From contig NZ_LAJH01000009.1 of NCBI RefSeq assembly GCF_001292625.1, forward strand, positions 124,001 to 188,000: a stretch of 64,000 nucleotides of DNA. Reading direction: 5' to 3'. The position numbers were made by a program, and so were the translations under genes. The DNA is from Shimia sp. SK013 (GTDB lineage: Bacteria; Pseudomonadota; Alphaproteobacteria; Rhodobacterales; Rhodobacteraceae). The notes beneath the pieces were generated by a model, which did not search any database, had not been told where the DNA came from, and saw nothing but the letters and a program-made list of their open reading frames with translations. Positions 25,445 to 34,534 of this stretch are shown piece after piece; the stretch's first letter is position 1; each line of letters begins with the position of its first letter.

Positions 25445-26414
25445 GGCAAGGAGTGTGGGCCCTGTGGGGCTGCTCTTGTGGTGTGGCACGTTGTTGGGCG
25501 TGTCATTTCCACTCGGCAAGGTGGCGGCGGGCGCCGGTGTGCCGCCGGTGATGTGGGCGTTATTGGTGTCGGTTGGGGCGAGCCTGTCGTTGATGCCGTT
25601 TCTCGCCGCGAAGGGCCTGCTGCGGCTGCCGCGTGGCAAAATGCTGCGCTATGTGGTGATTTCCGGCCTGATCAGCTTTGCCGGGATCAACCTGATGATC
25701 TTTGGGCTGGTGCCCAAAATCGGAGCCGGACAGGTGGGTATGATGTTCGCGTTGTCGCCGGTGGCGACGCTGGCAGTGTCATTGATGTTTGGCATGAAGG
25801 CGCCAAACGCGCTTGGGATTGTGGGGATTGGCGTTGGTCTTGTTGGGGCCTTGATGGTGGCTTTTGGCCGAGGCGGCGTGGACGGCACGTTGGTCTGGTC
25901 GCTTTTGGCACTGTCTACTCCGGTGGTTTTGGCGGTCGGCAACGTCTATCGCACGCTGGATTGGCCTGCAGGGGCGCATCCGATGGCATTGGCGTTCTGG
26001 GCGCATCTCGTGGCGGTGCTGGCGTTGATCGGCGTGCAAATTGTGCGCGGTGAGGGGCTGCCAGTGGAGGCGATCCAAAAAGTGCCGGGGGCGGCAACGG
26101 TACAACTGATCGCCGCGGCGCTGACCTTTCCTGCCTACTTCAGGCTGCAAAAGATTGGGGGGCCTGTGTTGCTAAGCCAGATCGGCTATGTGGCGGCGGC
26201 TTTGGGATTGCTGAGCGCGGTGGTGGTTCTTGGGGAGCGCTATGGGCTGGTGAGCTGGGTTGGCGCGGGTGTCACGGCGGTAGGTATTGCTCTGACGATT
26301 GCGGCGCAGACCGGTTGGCGGGTGCGGATTGGCTTGCCGATTGGACGGCGGACGCGGGCGGCGCTGTTTGGCAGGGCGGGCCGCGTGCGCGCACTGCAGC
26401 AGAAGCGTTGCTAG
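25437..26414 (+). CDS. EamA/DMT-superfamily transporter
   Basis: A 325-residue membrane protein with about ten membrane segments in two EamA repeats. Examples are GLLLWCGTLLGVSFPLGKVAAG in the first and ALAFWAHLVAVLALIGV in the second, followed by a basic cytoplasmic tail (about residues 290-325, rich in Arg). The superfamily exports metabolites or drugs. It overlaps the VOC gene by 8 bp and shares its SoxR-box promoter, so export of a redox-active toxin is a reasonable inference. Substrate not determinable from sequence. Confidence 0.85.
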   Translation: MTEARSVGPVGLLLWCGTLLGVSFPLGKVAAGAGVPPVMWALLVSVGASLSLMPFLAAKGLLRLPRGKMLRYVVISGLISFAGINLMIFGLVPKIGAGQVGMMFALSPVATLAVSLMFGMKAPNALGIVGIGVGLVGALMVAFGRGGVDGTLVWSLLALSTPVVLAVGNVYRTLDWPAGAHPMALAFWAHLVAVLALIGVQIVRGEGLPVEAIQKVPGAATVQLIAAALTFPAYFRLQKIGGPVLLSQIGYVAAALGLLSAVVVLGERYGLVSWVGAGVTAVGIALTIAAQTGWRVRIGLPIGRRTRAALFGRAGRVRALQQKRC

Positions 26415-26573
26415 GTGCGCGGCAACAGGCTGCTTGATCTTCGAATTTGCACGGTTGGCAAGGCAAAGACGGGAGTGCGGCAGGTCTTTAATGTCTTGGG
26501 GAGGGGGCGTGCTTGCCAGCACAATTTTGGCATGCAAAACTAGGCTTTAGGAAGGCAAACTGAGGAGGCAGTC

Positions 26574-26852
26574 GTGGGGAAACCGCTGACAAAAGACAGT
26601 AAAATGGAATGTAGTCGCCACGGTTTGCGTAGGCCTGCCTTTATTTGCAGTCATTTGCAGCACGGGCGCGGTATCGGCTTCTTTGAGGGCGACGGCGACG
26701 ATCCAGAATGGCCGTTTCGTAGCGCGTGGTGCCGGAGCTGCAATGACGTCTTCGAAGAGCAAGGCGTGTGGAATGATGTTTCTGAGGGCCACGCAAGAAT
26801 CATGGCTATCTGTGAAGGGTGTCTTGAGGAGATCGAGGCGCGCAACCGCTAG
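26574..26852 (+). CDS. Small cysteine-rich, probably zinc-binding protein
   Basis: A 92-residue protein of unknown function. Cys and His pairs occur at about C13/H16, C25/H27, C53/C56 (CRSC) and C80/C83 (CEGC), suggesting one or two zinc sites. The middle is acidic (FEGDGDDPEWPF). The GTG start at 26574 is supported by AGGAGG 5 nt upstream; the ATG ten codons later has none. The gene is convergent with the YjbR-like gene, 4 bp away. I do not recognise the family. Confidence 0.68.
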   Translation: MGKPLTKDSKMECSRHGLRRPAFICSHLQHGRGIGFFEGDGDDPEWPFRSAWCRSCNDVFEEQGVWNDVSEGHARIMAICEGCLEEIEARNR

Positions 26853-26856
26853 GATG

Positions 26857-27207
26857 TCAGGTTGTTTCGCGCGGCGGGAGGCTGTTTTGAAGTTTCTTAG
26901 TCAGCCCTGAGCGAACAATGTCATAGGAGACCGTGAGGCGGTGGCGGAGTTCTTCTTCGTCACCGTCCAGCGGTACGTTGATCCAACTGCGGTGGAAGTA
27001 TTTCGCTTTTGAGCCGACGCCGGCATCAATCAGCATTTGCGCGGTCTCGACGCTGTCGGTTTTCACAGACACGCCGGGCGTGGCCGATCCCATGCTGGCG
27101 AACATTTTGCCACCGACTTTCCACGCATCATGACCACCGCCCCAGGGATCGGAGAGGTCAGCGCCTGGAAACGTGGCGCAGATGGTGTTGACGCGGTCGC
27201 GGCTCAT
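26857..27207 (-). CDS. MmcQ/YjbR family protein
   Basis: A 116-residue YjbR-like protein (CyaY-like fold) with WGGGHDAWKVGGKMFASMG, SVKTDSVETAQMLI and KYFHRSWINVPLDG. Members are annotated as possible DNA-binding proteins, but the role is not established. The start at 27207 (MSRDRVNTICATFPG) fits family length. In-frame ATGs upstream at 27249 and 27330 lack ribosome sites and would add a non-family extension. Confidence 0.85.
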   Translation of the reverse strand: MSRDRVNTICATFPGADLSDPWGGGHDAWKVGGKMFASMGSATPGVSVKTDSVETAQMLIDAGVGSKAKYFHRSWINVPLDGDEEELRHRLTVSYDIVRSGLTKKLQNSLPPRETT

Positions 27208-27443
27208 GCTGTGAGGATGCGTGAGAGCGCCATACGCGTCAACGCTCATGTGGACATGCTTGACCAAAACCAACGCGCGGCCTAGGGTCGCCCTTATGAA
27301 CAAAGCACGCACCATTATTATCTGCTGCATTACCTGCTGACATCGTCAGGCGGGCCGTTCCTCTATTCCAATGAAGTCTCAGAGTTGCTAAGCCCGCCAC
27401 GGATAAACTGCGTGTGCCAACCCTGTGTGCTGAGGAGCCACTT

Positions 27444-28823
27444 ATGACCGAGATCAAGCTGCACAACTCGCTGAGCCGCAAGAAGGAAATCTTTGCGCCC
27501 ATCGATCCTGAAAATGTGCGGATGTATGTCTGTGGGCCGACGGTTTATGACCGCGCGCATATTGGCAATGCGCGGCCTGTGGTGGTGTTTGATGTGCTCT
27601 ATCGGCTGTTGCGCGAGGTCTATGGTGCCGATCATGTGACCTATGTGCGCAACTTCACCGATGTGGATGACAAGATCAACGCGCGCGCCGCCGAGAGCGG
27701 GCGTAGCATTGGCGAGATCACGTCTGAGACAACGCAGTGGTATTTGGACGACATGGGCGCGCTTGGCGCGATGGAGCCCGATCACATGCCGCGTGCGACG
27801 CAGTATATCGCGCAGATGGTGACGATGATTGAGAAACTGATCGCGGATGGGTTTGCCTATGCGCATGAGGGCCATGTGCTGTTTCGGGTGCGCAAGTATG
27901 ACGATTATGGCAAGCTGTCGGGCCGATCTGTGGACGATATGATCGCGGGTGCGCGGGTTGAGGTGGCGTCCTACAAAGAAGATCCGATGGATTTTGTGCT
28001 GTGGAAGCCGTCTGATGACGCGACCCCGGGGTGGGACAGCCCATGGGGGAGGGGGCGTCCGGGGTGGCATATTGAATGCTCGGCCATGAGTTACGAATTG
28101 CTGGGCGCATCGTTTGATATTCACGGCGGCGGCAATGATTTGATGTTCCCGCACCATGAAAACGAGATTGCGCAAAGCTGCTGTGCCAATGGCGGGCAGA
28201 GCATGGCGAACTACTGGCTGCACAACGAGATGCTGCAGGTGGAAGGCAAGAAGATGTCCAAGAGCTTGGGCAATTTCTTTACCGTGCGGGATTTGCTGGA
28301 TGGGCATGACGGTCAGCCGTCGGTGCCGGGTGAAGTGATGCGGTTTGTGTTTCTGAGCACGCATTACGGCAAGCCCATGGATTGGACCGCCAAGAAGGCT
28401 GGCGAAGCTGAGGCGACGTTGCGCAAGTGGCGGACGTTGACCGAGGGTGTCGAGCCCTCGGTCAACGTGCCCGCGGCAATTGTTGCGGCTGTGGCTGATG
28501 ATCTGAACACCGCGGGAGCCATCACTGAACTGCACCGGCTTGCCAGTGCGGGCGAAGCCGCCGAGCTTTTGGCTGGCGCGCAGATGTTGGGATTGCTGAC
28601 CGGCGAATTGGGCGAGTGGGCGCGAGGTGAAGACCTTGGAGCGTATGAAGTGTTGCTGGCGGATGCACGCGACGCGGCGATGGCGAGTAAGGACTTCTCC
28701 GAAGTGGACCGGATCAAGGGCGTTCTGGTCGATGCTGGCGTTGAAGTGCGGATGAGCAAGGTGGGTGTCGAGTTGCTGCCAGCGGCGGGCTTTGATGCAC
28801 GCAAGCTAGAGGGGTTGTTGTGA
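27444..28823 (+). CDS. cysS: Cysteinyl-tRNA synthetase
   Basis: A 459-residue class I aminoacyl-tRNA synthetase charging tRNA-Cys. It has the HIGH-type HIGNARP, the KMSKS-type KKMSKSLGN, and zinc-site residues typical of CysRS, including Cys in [10 protein letters not shown] and WHIECSAM with [15 protein letters not shown]. The start at 27444 follows GAGGAG at 7 nt; a GTG ten codons upstream is rejected for that reason. A GC-rich hairpin region separates it from cimA. Confidence 0.97.
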   Translation: MTEIKLHNSLSRKKEIFAPIDPENVRMYVCGPTVYDRAHIGNARPVVVFDVLYRLLREVYGADHVTYVRNFTDVDDKINARAAESGRSIGEITSETTQWYLDDMGALGAMEPDHMPRATQYIAQMVTMIEKLIADGFAYAHEGHVLFRVRKYDDYGKLSGRSVDDMIAGARVEVASYKEDPMDFVLWKPSDDATPGWDSPWGRGRPGWHIECSAMSYELLGASFDIHGGGNDLMFPHHENEIAQSCCANGGQSMANYWLHNEMLQVEGKKMSKSLGNFFTVRDLLDGHDGQPSVPGEVMRFVFLSTHYGKPMDWTAKKAGEAEATLRKWRTLTEGVEPSVNVPAAIVAAVADDLNTAGAITELHRLASAGEAAELLAGAQMLGLLTGELGEWARGEDLGAYEVLLADARDAAMASKDFSEVDRIKGVLVDAGVEVRMSKVGVELLPAAGFDARKLEGLL

Positions 28824-28831
28824 TGATGAGA

Positions 28832-28920
28832 CGCCCCAACACAGGGCAACGCCTGACCGCGGGCGGAAGCGAAACGCCCGCCCATGGGGGCGGTTGGGCG
28901 CTGCCCGGCTTTGCCGGGCG
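28832..28920 (+). repeat. Nested GC-rich hairpin element between cysS and cimA
   Basis: Stem GCGGGCG/CGCCCGC (28859-28865 with 28875-28881), perfect hairpin GCCCGGC-TTT-GCCGGGC (28903-28919), and an outer pairing of CGCCCCAAC (28832-28840) with GTTGGGCG (28893-28900, one bulge). It resembles REP/BIME-type intergenic elements. It ends just at the cimA ribosome site. Confidence 0.6.
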
Positions 28921-28932
28921 GGAGGTCTGCCA

Positions 28933-30564
28933 ATGACCAAAGAACGCCTCTATCTTTATGACACAACGCTGCGCGACGGGCAGCAGACGCAGGGCGTGCA
29001 ATTTGCCACATCAGAGAAGACGCAAATCGCGGCTGTTTTGGACGAGATGGGAGTCGATTACATCGAAGGCGGCTGGCCCGGGGCGAACCCGACGGACAGT
29101 GAGTTCTTTGAGGCCCGGCCCAAGATGGCGGCCACGTTCACCGCCTTTGGCATGACCAAGCGCGCGGGCATGTCTGCGGAAAACGATGATGTGTTGGCGG
29201 CGGTGATCAACGCGCAGACGCCAGCCGTGTGTCTGGTCGGCAAAACCCACGATTTCCACGTCACCACGGCGCTTGGCATCAGCTTGCCGGAGAACGTTGA
29301 AAACATCACGAAATCCGTGGCCTATCTGGTGGCGCAAGGCCGTGAAGCGTTATTTGACGCCGAGCATTTCTTTGACGGCTATAAGGCCAACCCGGCCTAT
29401 GCGCTTGAGGCTGTTAAGGCGGCTTATGCGGCTGGTGCGCGGTGGGTTGTGTTGTGTGACACCAATGGCGGGGCGTTGCCGCGCGAAGTCTATGAGATCA
29501 CCAAGGCCGTGATTGCAGCCGGTATTCCGGGCGATCATGTTGGTATTCACACCCACAATGACACCGAGCACGCGGTGGCGAATTCGCTGGCCGCGGTGGA
29601 TGCGGGGGCGCGGCAGATCCAAGGCACGTTGAACGGTTTAGGTGAGCGGTGCGGCAACGCCAATCTGACAACTTTGGTGCCGACGTTGTTGCTCAAGGAG
29701 CCTTACGCGAGCCAGTTCGAGATCGGCGTGAGCCGAGAGGCGCTGGCGGGTTTGACGCGGGCAAGCCGGATTTTGGACGATATTCTCAACCGTGTGCCGA
29801 TGCGGCAAGCGGCCTATGTGGGCGCAAGCGCGTTTGCTCATAAGGCAGGGCTGCATGCCAGTGCGATCCTGAAAAACCCGACCACCTACGAGCATGTTGA
29901 GCCGTCCGTGGTTGGCAATGAGCGCATTATTCCGATGTCCAATCAGGCCGGTCAATCCAACCTGCGCAAGCGGCTGGCGGATGCGGGGTTGGCGGTCGAA
30001 AAAGGCGACGCGGCGCTTGGTGAGATCCTGAACCGGATCAAAGAGCGCGAGGCGGTGGGTTATAGTTATGACACGGCGCAGGCGAGCTTTGAGCTTTTGG
30101 CGCGTGATGCGCTTGGTTTGGGGCAGCGGTTTTTTGATGTCGAGCGCTATCGGGTGATTTCCGAGCGGCGGCGCAATGCGCGCGGCGCAACCGTGGTGGA
30201 GAGCGAAGCGGTGGTGACGGTGCAGTTGCCCAACGGCGCCAAGACCACGAGCTTTTTCAAAAACGATCACGCCGAGGACATGTCCGACGAAGGGCCGGTC
30301 AACGCGCTTTGGCAGGCGCTCAAGGCGGATCTTGGGCCGTATCAGGGTATCGTCAGCGATGTACGGTTGGTGGATTTCAAGGTGCGCATCACCAATGGCG
30401 GCACAGAGGCTGTGACCCGTGTGATCATAGACTTCGAGGATGGCGAGGGCCGCCGCTGGGCCACGGTTGGTGTGTCGGCCAACATAGTGGACGCAAGTTT
30501 TGAGGCCCTGTTGGACGCGTTGAACTGGAAATTGGCGCAAGAGGACACGGGGCCAATGGCCTGA
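28933..30564 (+). CDS. cimA: (R)-citramalate synthase
   Basis: A 543-residue alpha-isopropylmalate/homocitrate-synthase-family enzyme. It has the DRE-TIM TTLRDGQQTQG opening, the metal site GIHTHNDTEHAVANSLAAVDAGA, GTLNGLGERCGNANL and SAFAHKAGLHASAI. A C-terminal LeuA-type regulatory domain follows (about 400-540). It probably condenses pyruvate and acetyl-CoA to citramalate for threonine-independent isoleucine synthesis. A 2-isopropylmalate-type activity cannot be fully excluded, but length and motifs fit CimA. The ATG at 28933 follows GGGAGG. Confidence 0.92.
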   Translation: MTKERLYLYDTTLRDGQQTQGVQFATSEKTQIAAVLDEMGVDYIEGGWPGANPTDSEFFEARPKMAATFTAFGMTKRAGMSAENDDVLAAVINAQTPAVCLVGKTHDFHVTTALGISLPENVENITKSVAYLVAQGREALFDAEHFFDGYKANPAYALEAVKAAYAAGARWVVLCDTNGGALPREVYEITKAVIAAGIPGDHVGIHTHNDTEHAVANSLAAVDAGARQIQGTLNGLGERCGNANLTTLVPTLLLKEPYASQFEIGVSREALAGLTRASRILDDILNRVPMRQAAYVGASAFAHKAGLHASAILKNPTTYEHVEPSVVGNERIIPMSNQAGQSNLRKRLADAGLAVEKGDAALGEILNRIKEREAVGYSYDTAQASFELLARDALGLGQRFFDVERYRVISERRRNARGATVVESEAVVTVQLPNGAKTTSFFKNDHAEDMSDEGPVNALWQALKADLGPYQGIVSDVRLVDFKVRITNGGTEAVTRVIIDFEDGEGRRWATVGVSANIVDASFEALLDALNWKLAQEDTGPMA

Positions 30565-30688
30565 TGGGTTGGGCCGCATTGCACGCGATGCGCGGGATGC
30601 GGCGCACGCCGAGACCTGGTGTGCTTAGCGGGACAAAGCCATTATTTTTCTGTGTGTTATGCGACTTGTTTGAGGATTTGAGACTGCG

Positions 30689-31672
30689 ATGAACCATTTA
30701 CTATGGGGCGTTGTTTTAACGCCGGTGATTTTTTTGTGCATCGCAATGGGATTGATCGTGTCGCAGCGTCCGTCAGGTGAGTTAGGTGCTGAAACAGGGG
30801 CGGGACTGGATTTTTCGGGCACTTTGGCGCGTGCTGCGGTGGCGCCTTTGGACATGGTGGGGTCCGTTGCGCGCGACGGCGCCACGTTGACTTCCGGATT
30901 TGTCGCCGGACCGGAAGGTGCGCCGCTTTTGGTCTTGGTGCACGGGTCGGGCTGGCATGGCGGGCAGTTTGACGGGCTGGCGCGGGCTTTGGCAGACAAG
31001 GCCGATGTTCTGACTGTGAACCTGAGAGGCCATTTCAACGGACCCGCGCCGCGCGGCGATGTCGGCTATGTAGGGCAGATGGAAGATGATCTGGCGGACC
31101 TGATTGCGGCGCATCGCAAAGACGGGCAGACGGTTGTGCTTGGCGGGCACAGTTCCGGTGGCGGGCTTGTTGTGCGATTTGCCGGTGGGGATCATCGCGA
31201 CATGATTGATGGCGCAGTGTTGATGGCGCCGTTCCTGAAGCACGACGCGCCAGTAACACGGCCAAATTCAGGCGGGTGGGCGCGGCCTATGACGCGGCGC
31301 ATTGTCGGGCTGAGTATGCTCAATATGGTGGGTATTCGGACGTTGGATCATCTGGTGATGATCGAATTCTCCATGCCCAAGGACGTGGTTGACGGGCCAA
31401 CCGGATATCAGGCGACGCTGGCGTATAGCTGGCGGTTGAACCAATCTTTCGCGCCGCGTGCGGCCTATCTGGAGGAAGTTGCCGCTTTGCCGGAGTTTGT
31501 GTTGATTGCCGGGTCCAAAGACGAGAGTTTTGTGGCCGAAGGGTATGAGCCGTTGATGTCGGGCGTGACTGGTAAGGGCCAATATCATTTGGTGGAAGGC
31601 GTTGGGCATCTGGATATCGTGGATGCGCTGCAAACGGCGGCGGTGATGGGGGCTTTTCTTGAGCAGTTCTGA
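30689..31672 (+). CDS. Membrane-anchored alpha/beta hydrolase
   Basis: A 327-residue protein with an N-terminal hydrophobic anchor or uncleaved signal (LLWGVVLTPVIFLCIAMGLIV, about residues 4-24). A serine hydrolase fold follows, probably on the periplasmic side. Nucleophile Ser155 lies in GGHSSGG, with the oxyanion region VLVHGSGWHGGQF, and the base is probably the His in VEGVGHLDIVD near the C-terminus. It looks like a monoacylglycerol-lipase or lysophospholipase-type enzyme; the substrate is unknown. Its stop overlaps the start of the next gene by 14 bp. Confidence 0.83.
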   Translation: MNHLLWGVVLTPVIFLCIAMGLIVSQRPSGELGAETGAGLDFSGTLARAAVAPLDMVGSVARDGATLTSGFVAGPEGAPLLVLVHGSGWHGGQFDGLARALADKADVLTVNLRGHFNGPAPRGDVGYVGQMEDDLADLIAAHRKDGQTVVLGGHSSGGGLVVRFAGGDHRDMIDGAVLMAPFLKHDAPVTRPNSGGWARPMTRRIVGLSMLNMVGIRTLDHLVMIEFSMPKDVVDGPTGYQATLAYSWRLNQSFAPRAAYLEEVAALPEFVLIAGSKDESFVAEGYEPLMSGVTGKGQYHLVEGVGHLDIVDALQTAAVMGAFLEQF

Positions 31673-32435
31673 TGATCTGATGGCGTGCGCGGAGATCGTG
31701 CAAAGGGGCGATCCTGACCGGTTTGTCGCCGTTTTGGCCGCCAAACCTGCGGCGCGGGACATGCTGCTGCCGATCTATGCGTTCAATGTTGAGGTCGCGC
31801 GCGCGCCATGGGTGACACAAGAAAGCATGATTGCAGAGATGCGCTTGCAATGGTGGCGCGATGCGTTGGAGGAAATCCGCGCGGGTGGATTTGTACGCCG
31901 CCACGACGTGGTGACGTCGCTTGCGTTGGTCATTGATGGCGAGGCCGCTGAGGTTTTGGACCGACTTGTGGTGGCGCGTCGCTGGGACATTTATCGCGAT
32001 CCGTTTGAGGACGCCGCGCATTTCGAAAGCTATCTGCAAGACACCAGCGGTGGTTTGATGCAGGTTGCGACACAGACATTGGGCGCGTGCCCCACCGAGG
32101 TGGCGCAGGACGTTGGGTATGCCTTGGGGTTGGCCAATTGGTTGCGGGCCATTCCTGCGTTGGAAAAGGCCAAGCGTGTGCCGCTTTTGGATGGCCGACC
32201 CGAGGCGGTTGCGGCCTTGGCCGAGGCTGGGTTGGCGCGCTTGAAACGCGCAAAGGCCCGGCGGGGCGAGGTGTCAAAGCCTGCCGCGCAGGCGTTGTTG
32301 GCAGCTTGGCAGGCGGGCCCGATTTTGCGTCAGGCGGTGCGAATGCCAGAGCGGGTCAAGGACGGCACACTTGGGCAAAGCGAGTTTGGCAAGCGGGCCG
32401 GTTTGATCCTGCGGACGGTCGGTAAAACTTACTGA
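31659..32435 (+). CDS. Squalene/phytoene synthase-fold protein (NDUFAF6-like)
   Basis: A 258-residue trans-isoprenyl-diphosphate-synthase-fold protein, shorter than true squalene or phytoene synthases. LLPIYAFNVEVARAPWV and MRLQWWRDALEEIRAG occupy the places of the first aspartate-rich motif without its DxxxD, and YLQDTSGGLMQVA replaces the second. This pattern is that of the NDUFAF6/C8orf38 group linked to respiratory complex I assembly. No carotenoid or hopanoid genes are nearby. The TTG at 31659 overlaps the previous stop and has GGGGGC upstream. The ATG at 31680 is the alternative start. Confidence 0.78.
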   Translation: MSSSDDLMACAEIVQRGDPDRFVAVLAAKPAARDMLLPIYAFNVEVARAPWVTQESMIAEMRLQWWRDALEEIRAGGFVRRHDVVTSLALVIDGEAAEVLDRLVVARRWDIYRDPFEDAAHFESYLQDTSGGLMQVATQTLGACPTEVAQDVGYALGLANWLRAIPALEKAKRVPLLDGRPEAVAALAEAGLARLKRAKARRGEVSKPAAQALLAAWQAGPILRQAVRMPERVKDGTLGQSEFGKRAGLILRTVGKTY

Positions 32436-32449
32436 AAAGCTGTGGTTTC

Positions 32450-33673
32450 TCAGGCGGTTTTAGGTCGCATGACCAACCAGATCAATGCGCCGCCAGCCAG
32501 CATCAGGAAAGGTGCCATGGCAAGGTTGACCGAGGTCCATCCGGTCACCGCGTCGCCGCCTGAGCAGTTCATCAAACCACCCGACGCGAGAGACGCAACT
32601 GTGACGCCGCCAAACACGATCAGGTCGTTCATGCCTTGCATACGGCCACGTTCCTCGACCGAGTGGGCGGTCGCCAGCATGGTGGTGGCGCCGATAAAGC
32701 CGAAGTTCCAGCCCAGACCCAGCAGGATAAGCGCAACGAAAAAGTTTTCGAGCTCTACGCCCTGAAGCGCCACAGCGCCTGCGCCTGCAAGGATCAGGAT
32801 GCCTGTGCCCAGGATTTTTTCGACTCCAAAACGGGCGATGAGATGGCCGGTAAAGAACGAAGGCGCAAACATGGCCAACACGTGGGCGGTGACCACATTG
32901 GCGGCGTCGTTCTGTTCAAACCCGCAGCCGACGACGGCAAGCGGTGTCGAGGTCATCACAAGGTTCATCAGGGCATAGGCCACCATAGCGCAGATCACGG
33001 CCACCGCGATGCGTGGTGTGGTGATCAGTTCCCAACGGGTGCGGCCTTTGGGGGCGTCGGCGGCTGGGACTTCAGGTTTTGGAATGTCGATGAACAAGAA
33101 CAGCGCGGACCCAATCACGTTTATTGCGATGACCGTGAGGTAGGCGCCGAGAAACGGAACAACCATCGAATCCGAGGTGACTTTGACCAGTTGCGGGCCG
33201 ATGATGGCCGACAGCAGGCCGCCAGCCATAACGTAAGAGATCGCCTTGGGGCGGAAGTCGTCAGAAGCGGTGTCTGAGGCGGCAAAGCGGTAAAACCCCT
33301 GCGCCGACATGTAGACACCGGTGAGGAATGAACCAAACAGGAAGACCGGAAAGCTGTTCAGATAGAGACCATAGGCGCCAATCGCGCCGCCAAGTGCGCC
33401 GCCGGTTGTGCCAACAAGAAAGCCGACGCGGCGTCCGTAGCGCTGCATGATCGCCGACAGGGGGGTGGCGGACAACATTGACCCCAGAACGATCAAAGAG
33501 ATTGGCAGCGTTGCAAAACAGATATTTGACGCCAGAGATTGCCCCGCAAGACCGCCAATCGTGAAGATCAGGGGCATTTGTGCGCCAAGAAACGCTTGGG
33601 CAAGCACAAGGATGACGACATTGCGCTTGGCGCGGGAATCGTCGGCGGGTTGGGGGGCGATGGTTTGGGTCAT
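32450..33673 (-). CDS. Major facilitator superfamily transporter
   Basis: A 407-residue membrane protein with about 12 segments. The MFS motif region QRYGRRVGFLVGTTGGALG follows segment 2, and a central cytoplasmic loop carries IPKPEVPAADAPKGRTRW. The exported or imported solute is not determinable. The ATG at 33673 opens MTQTIAPQPADDSRAKRN just before the first membrane segment. The open frame continues 82 codons upstream, into the glycosylase region on the other strand, with a non-MFS basic sequence that is rejected. Convergent with the squalene-synthase-like gene (14 bp gap). Confidence 0.86.
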   Translation of the reverse strand: MTQTIAPQPADDSRAKRNVVILVLAQAFLGAQMPLIFTIGGLAGQSLASNICFATLPISLIVLGSMLSATPLSAIMQRYGRRVGFLVGTTGGALGGAIGAYGLYLNSFPVFLFGSFLTGVYMSAQGFYRFAASDTASDDFRPKAISYVMAGGLLSAIIGPQLVKVTSDSMVVPFLGAYLTVIAINVIGSALFLFIDIPKPEVPAADAPKGRTRWELITTPRIAVAVICAMVAYALMNLVMTSTPLAVVGCGFEQNDAANVVTAHVLAMFAPSFFTGHLIARFGVEKILGTGILILAGAGAVALQGVELENFFVALILLGLGWNFGFIGATTMLATAHSVEERGRMQGMNDLIVFGGVTVASLASGGLMNCSGGDAVTGWTSVNLAMAPFLMLAGGALIWLVMRPKTA

Positions 33674-33769
33674 GGGCAAATCGTTAGCTTGTTCACCAAG
33701 AGACGTCCAGAGCTTGGCGCGGGCTAATTCGGTGGCTAATGTCCAGCGACAGAAAACACGAGGGAAGTC

Positions 33770-34408
33770 ATGTCGGACGGTGTGGAACGGATCATCATAG
33801 GCGACGCCTGCGTGAGCGAAGGCGCGGCATGGTTGGCGGCGGCGGACCCTCGATTTGGCGCGGCGTTGCAAGAGACGGGAGATTTGCCGTTGCGATTGCG
33901 TCCAGATGGGTTTGCGCAATTGCTAAGTGCGATTGTCAGCCAGCAGGTCAGCGTGGCCTCGGCGCGCGCAATTTGGGCGCGGCTGGAAGATTTGGGGTTG
34001 GTGACGCCTGAGGCGGTGTTGGCGGCTGGCGACGAGGGGCTGCGGGCAGGCGGGTTGTCGCGACAGAAGATCAAATATGCGCAGGCATTAGCGGCGGCGG
34101 ACATCAACTTTGAAGCGCTGCGGCAAGCGCCGACGGATGAGGTTGTGAAGACCTTGACGGCCGTGACGGGGATCGGGGTTTGGACGGCGGAGATCTATGC
34201 GATGTTTTCACTGGGGCGGGCGGATGTGTTCGCGCCCGGCGATCTGGCGCTTCAGGAAGGCGCACGCATTCTGTTTGATCTGCCGGAGCGGCCAAAGGAA
34301 AAGGATCTGCGCCAGATGGCGCAGGAGTGGACACCGTGGCGGTCGGTGGCGGCGCGTATTCTATGGGCCTATTATCACGTTGAGAAAAACCGGGAAGGCA
34401 TTGCCTGA
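33770..34408 (+). CDS. alkA: DNA-3-methyladenine glycosylase II (HhH-GPD)
   Basis: A 212-residue HhH-GPD base-excision glycosylase removing alkylated purines. The helix-hairpin-helix is LTAVTGIGVWTAEIYAM (about residues 129-145), followed by the Gly/Pro-rich loop and catalytic Asp158 in VFAPGDLALQ. It lacks the four-Cys iron-sulfur loop of EndoIII or MutY, and the N-terminal domain of E. coli AlkA, so it is the short bacterial type. Divergent from the MFS gene. Confidence 0.88.
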   Translation: MSDGVERIIIGDACVSEGAAWLAAADPRFGAALQETGDLPLRLRPDGFAQLLSAIVSQQVSVASARAIWARLEDLGLVTPEAVLAAGDEGLRAGGLSRQKIKYAQALAAADINFEALRQAPTDEVVKTLTAVTGIGVWTAEIYAMFSLGRADVFAPGDLALQEGARILFDLPERPKEKDLRQMAQEWTPWRSVAARILWAYYHVEKNREGIA

Positions 34409-34534
34409 GCACGCCGTCGCGCTGTCTAACCCTAGCAAGATTGCCGATGAAGACGAGCCGCGCCGTCGCGGCGTTCTTGCGATGGCGTGCGGGGCGTGAC
34501 AGACAGGGGCAACTGAGATTAGGAGAGAGTGCAG

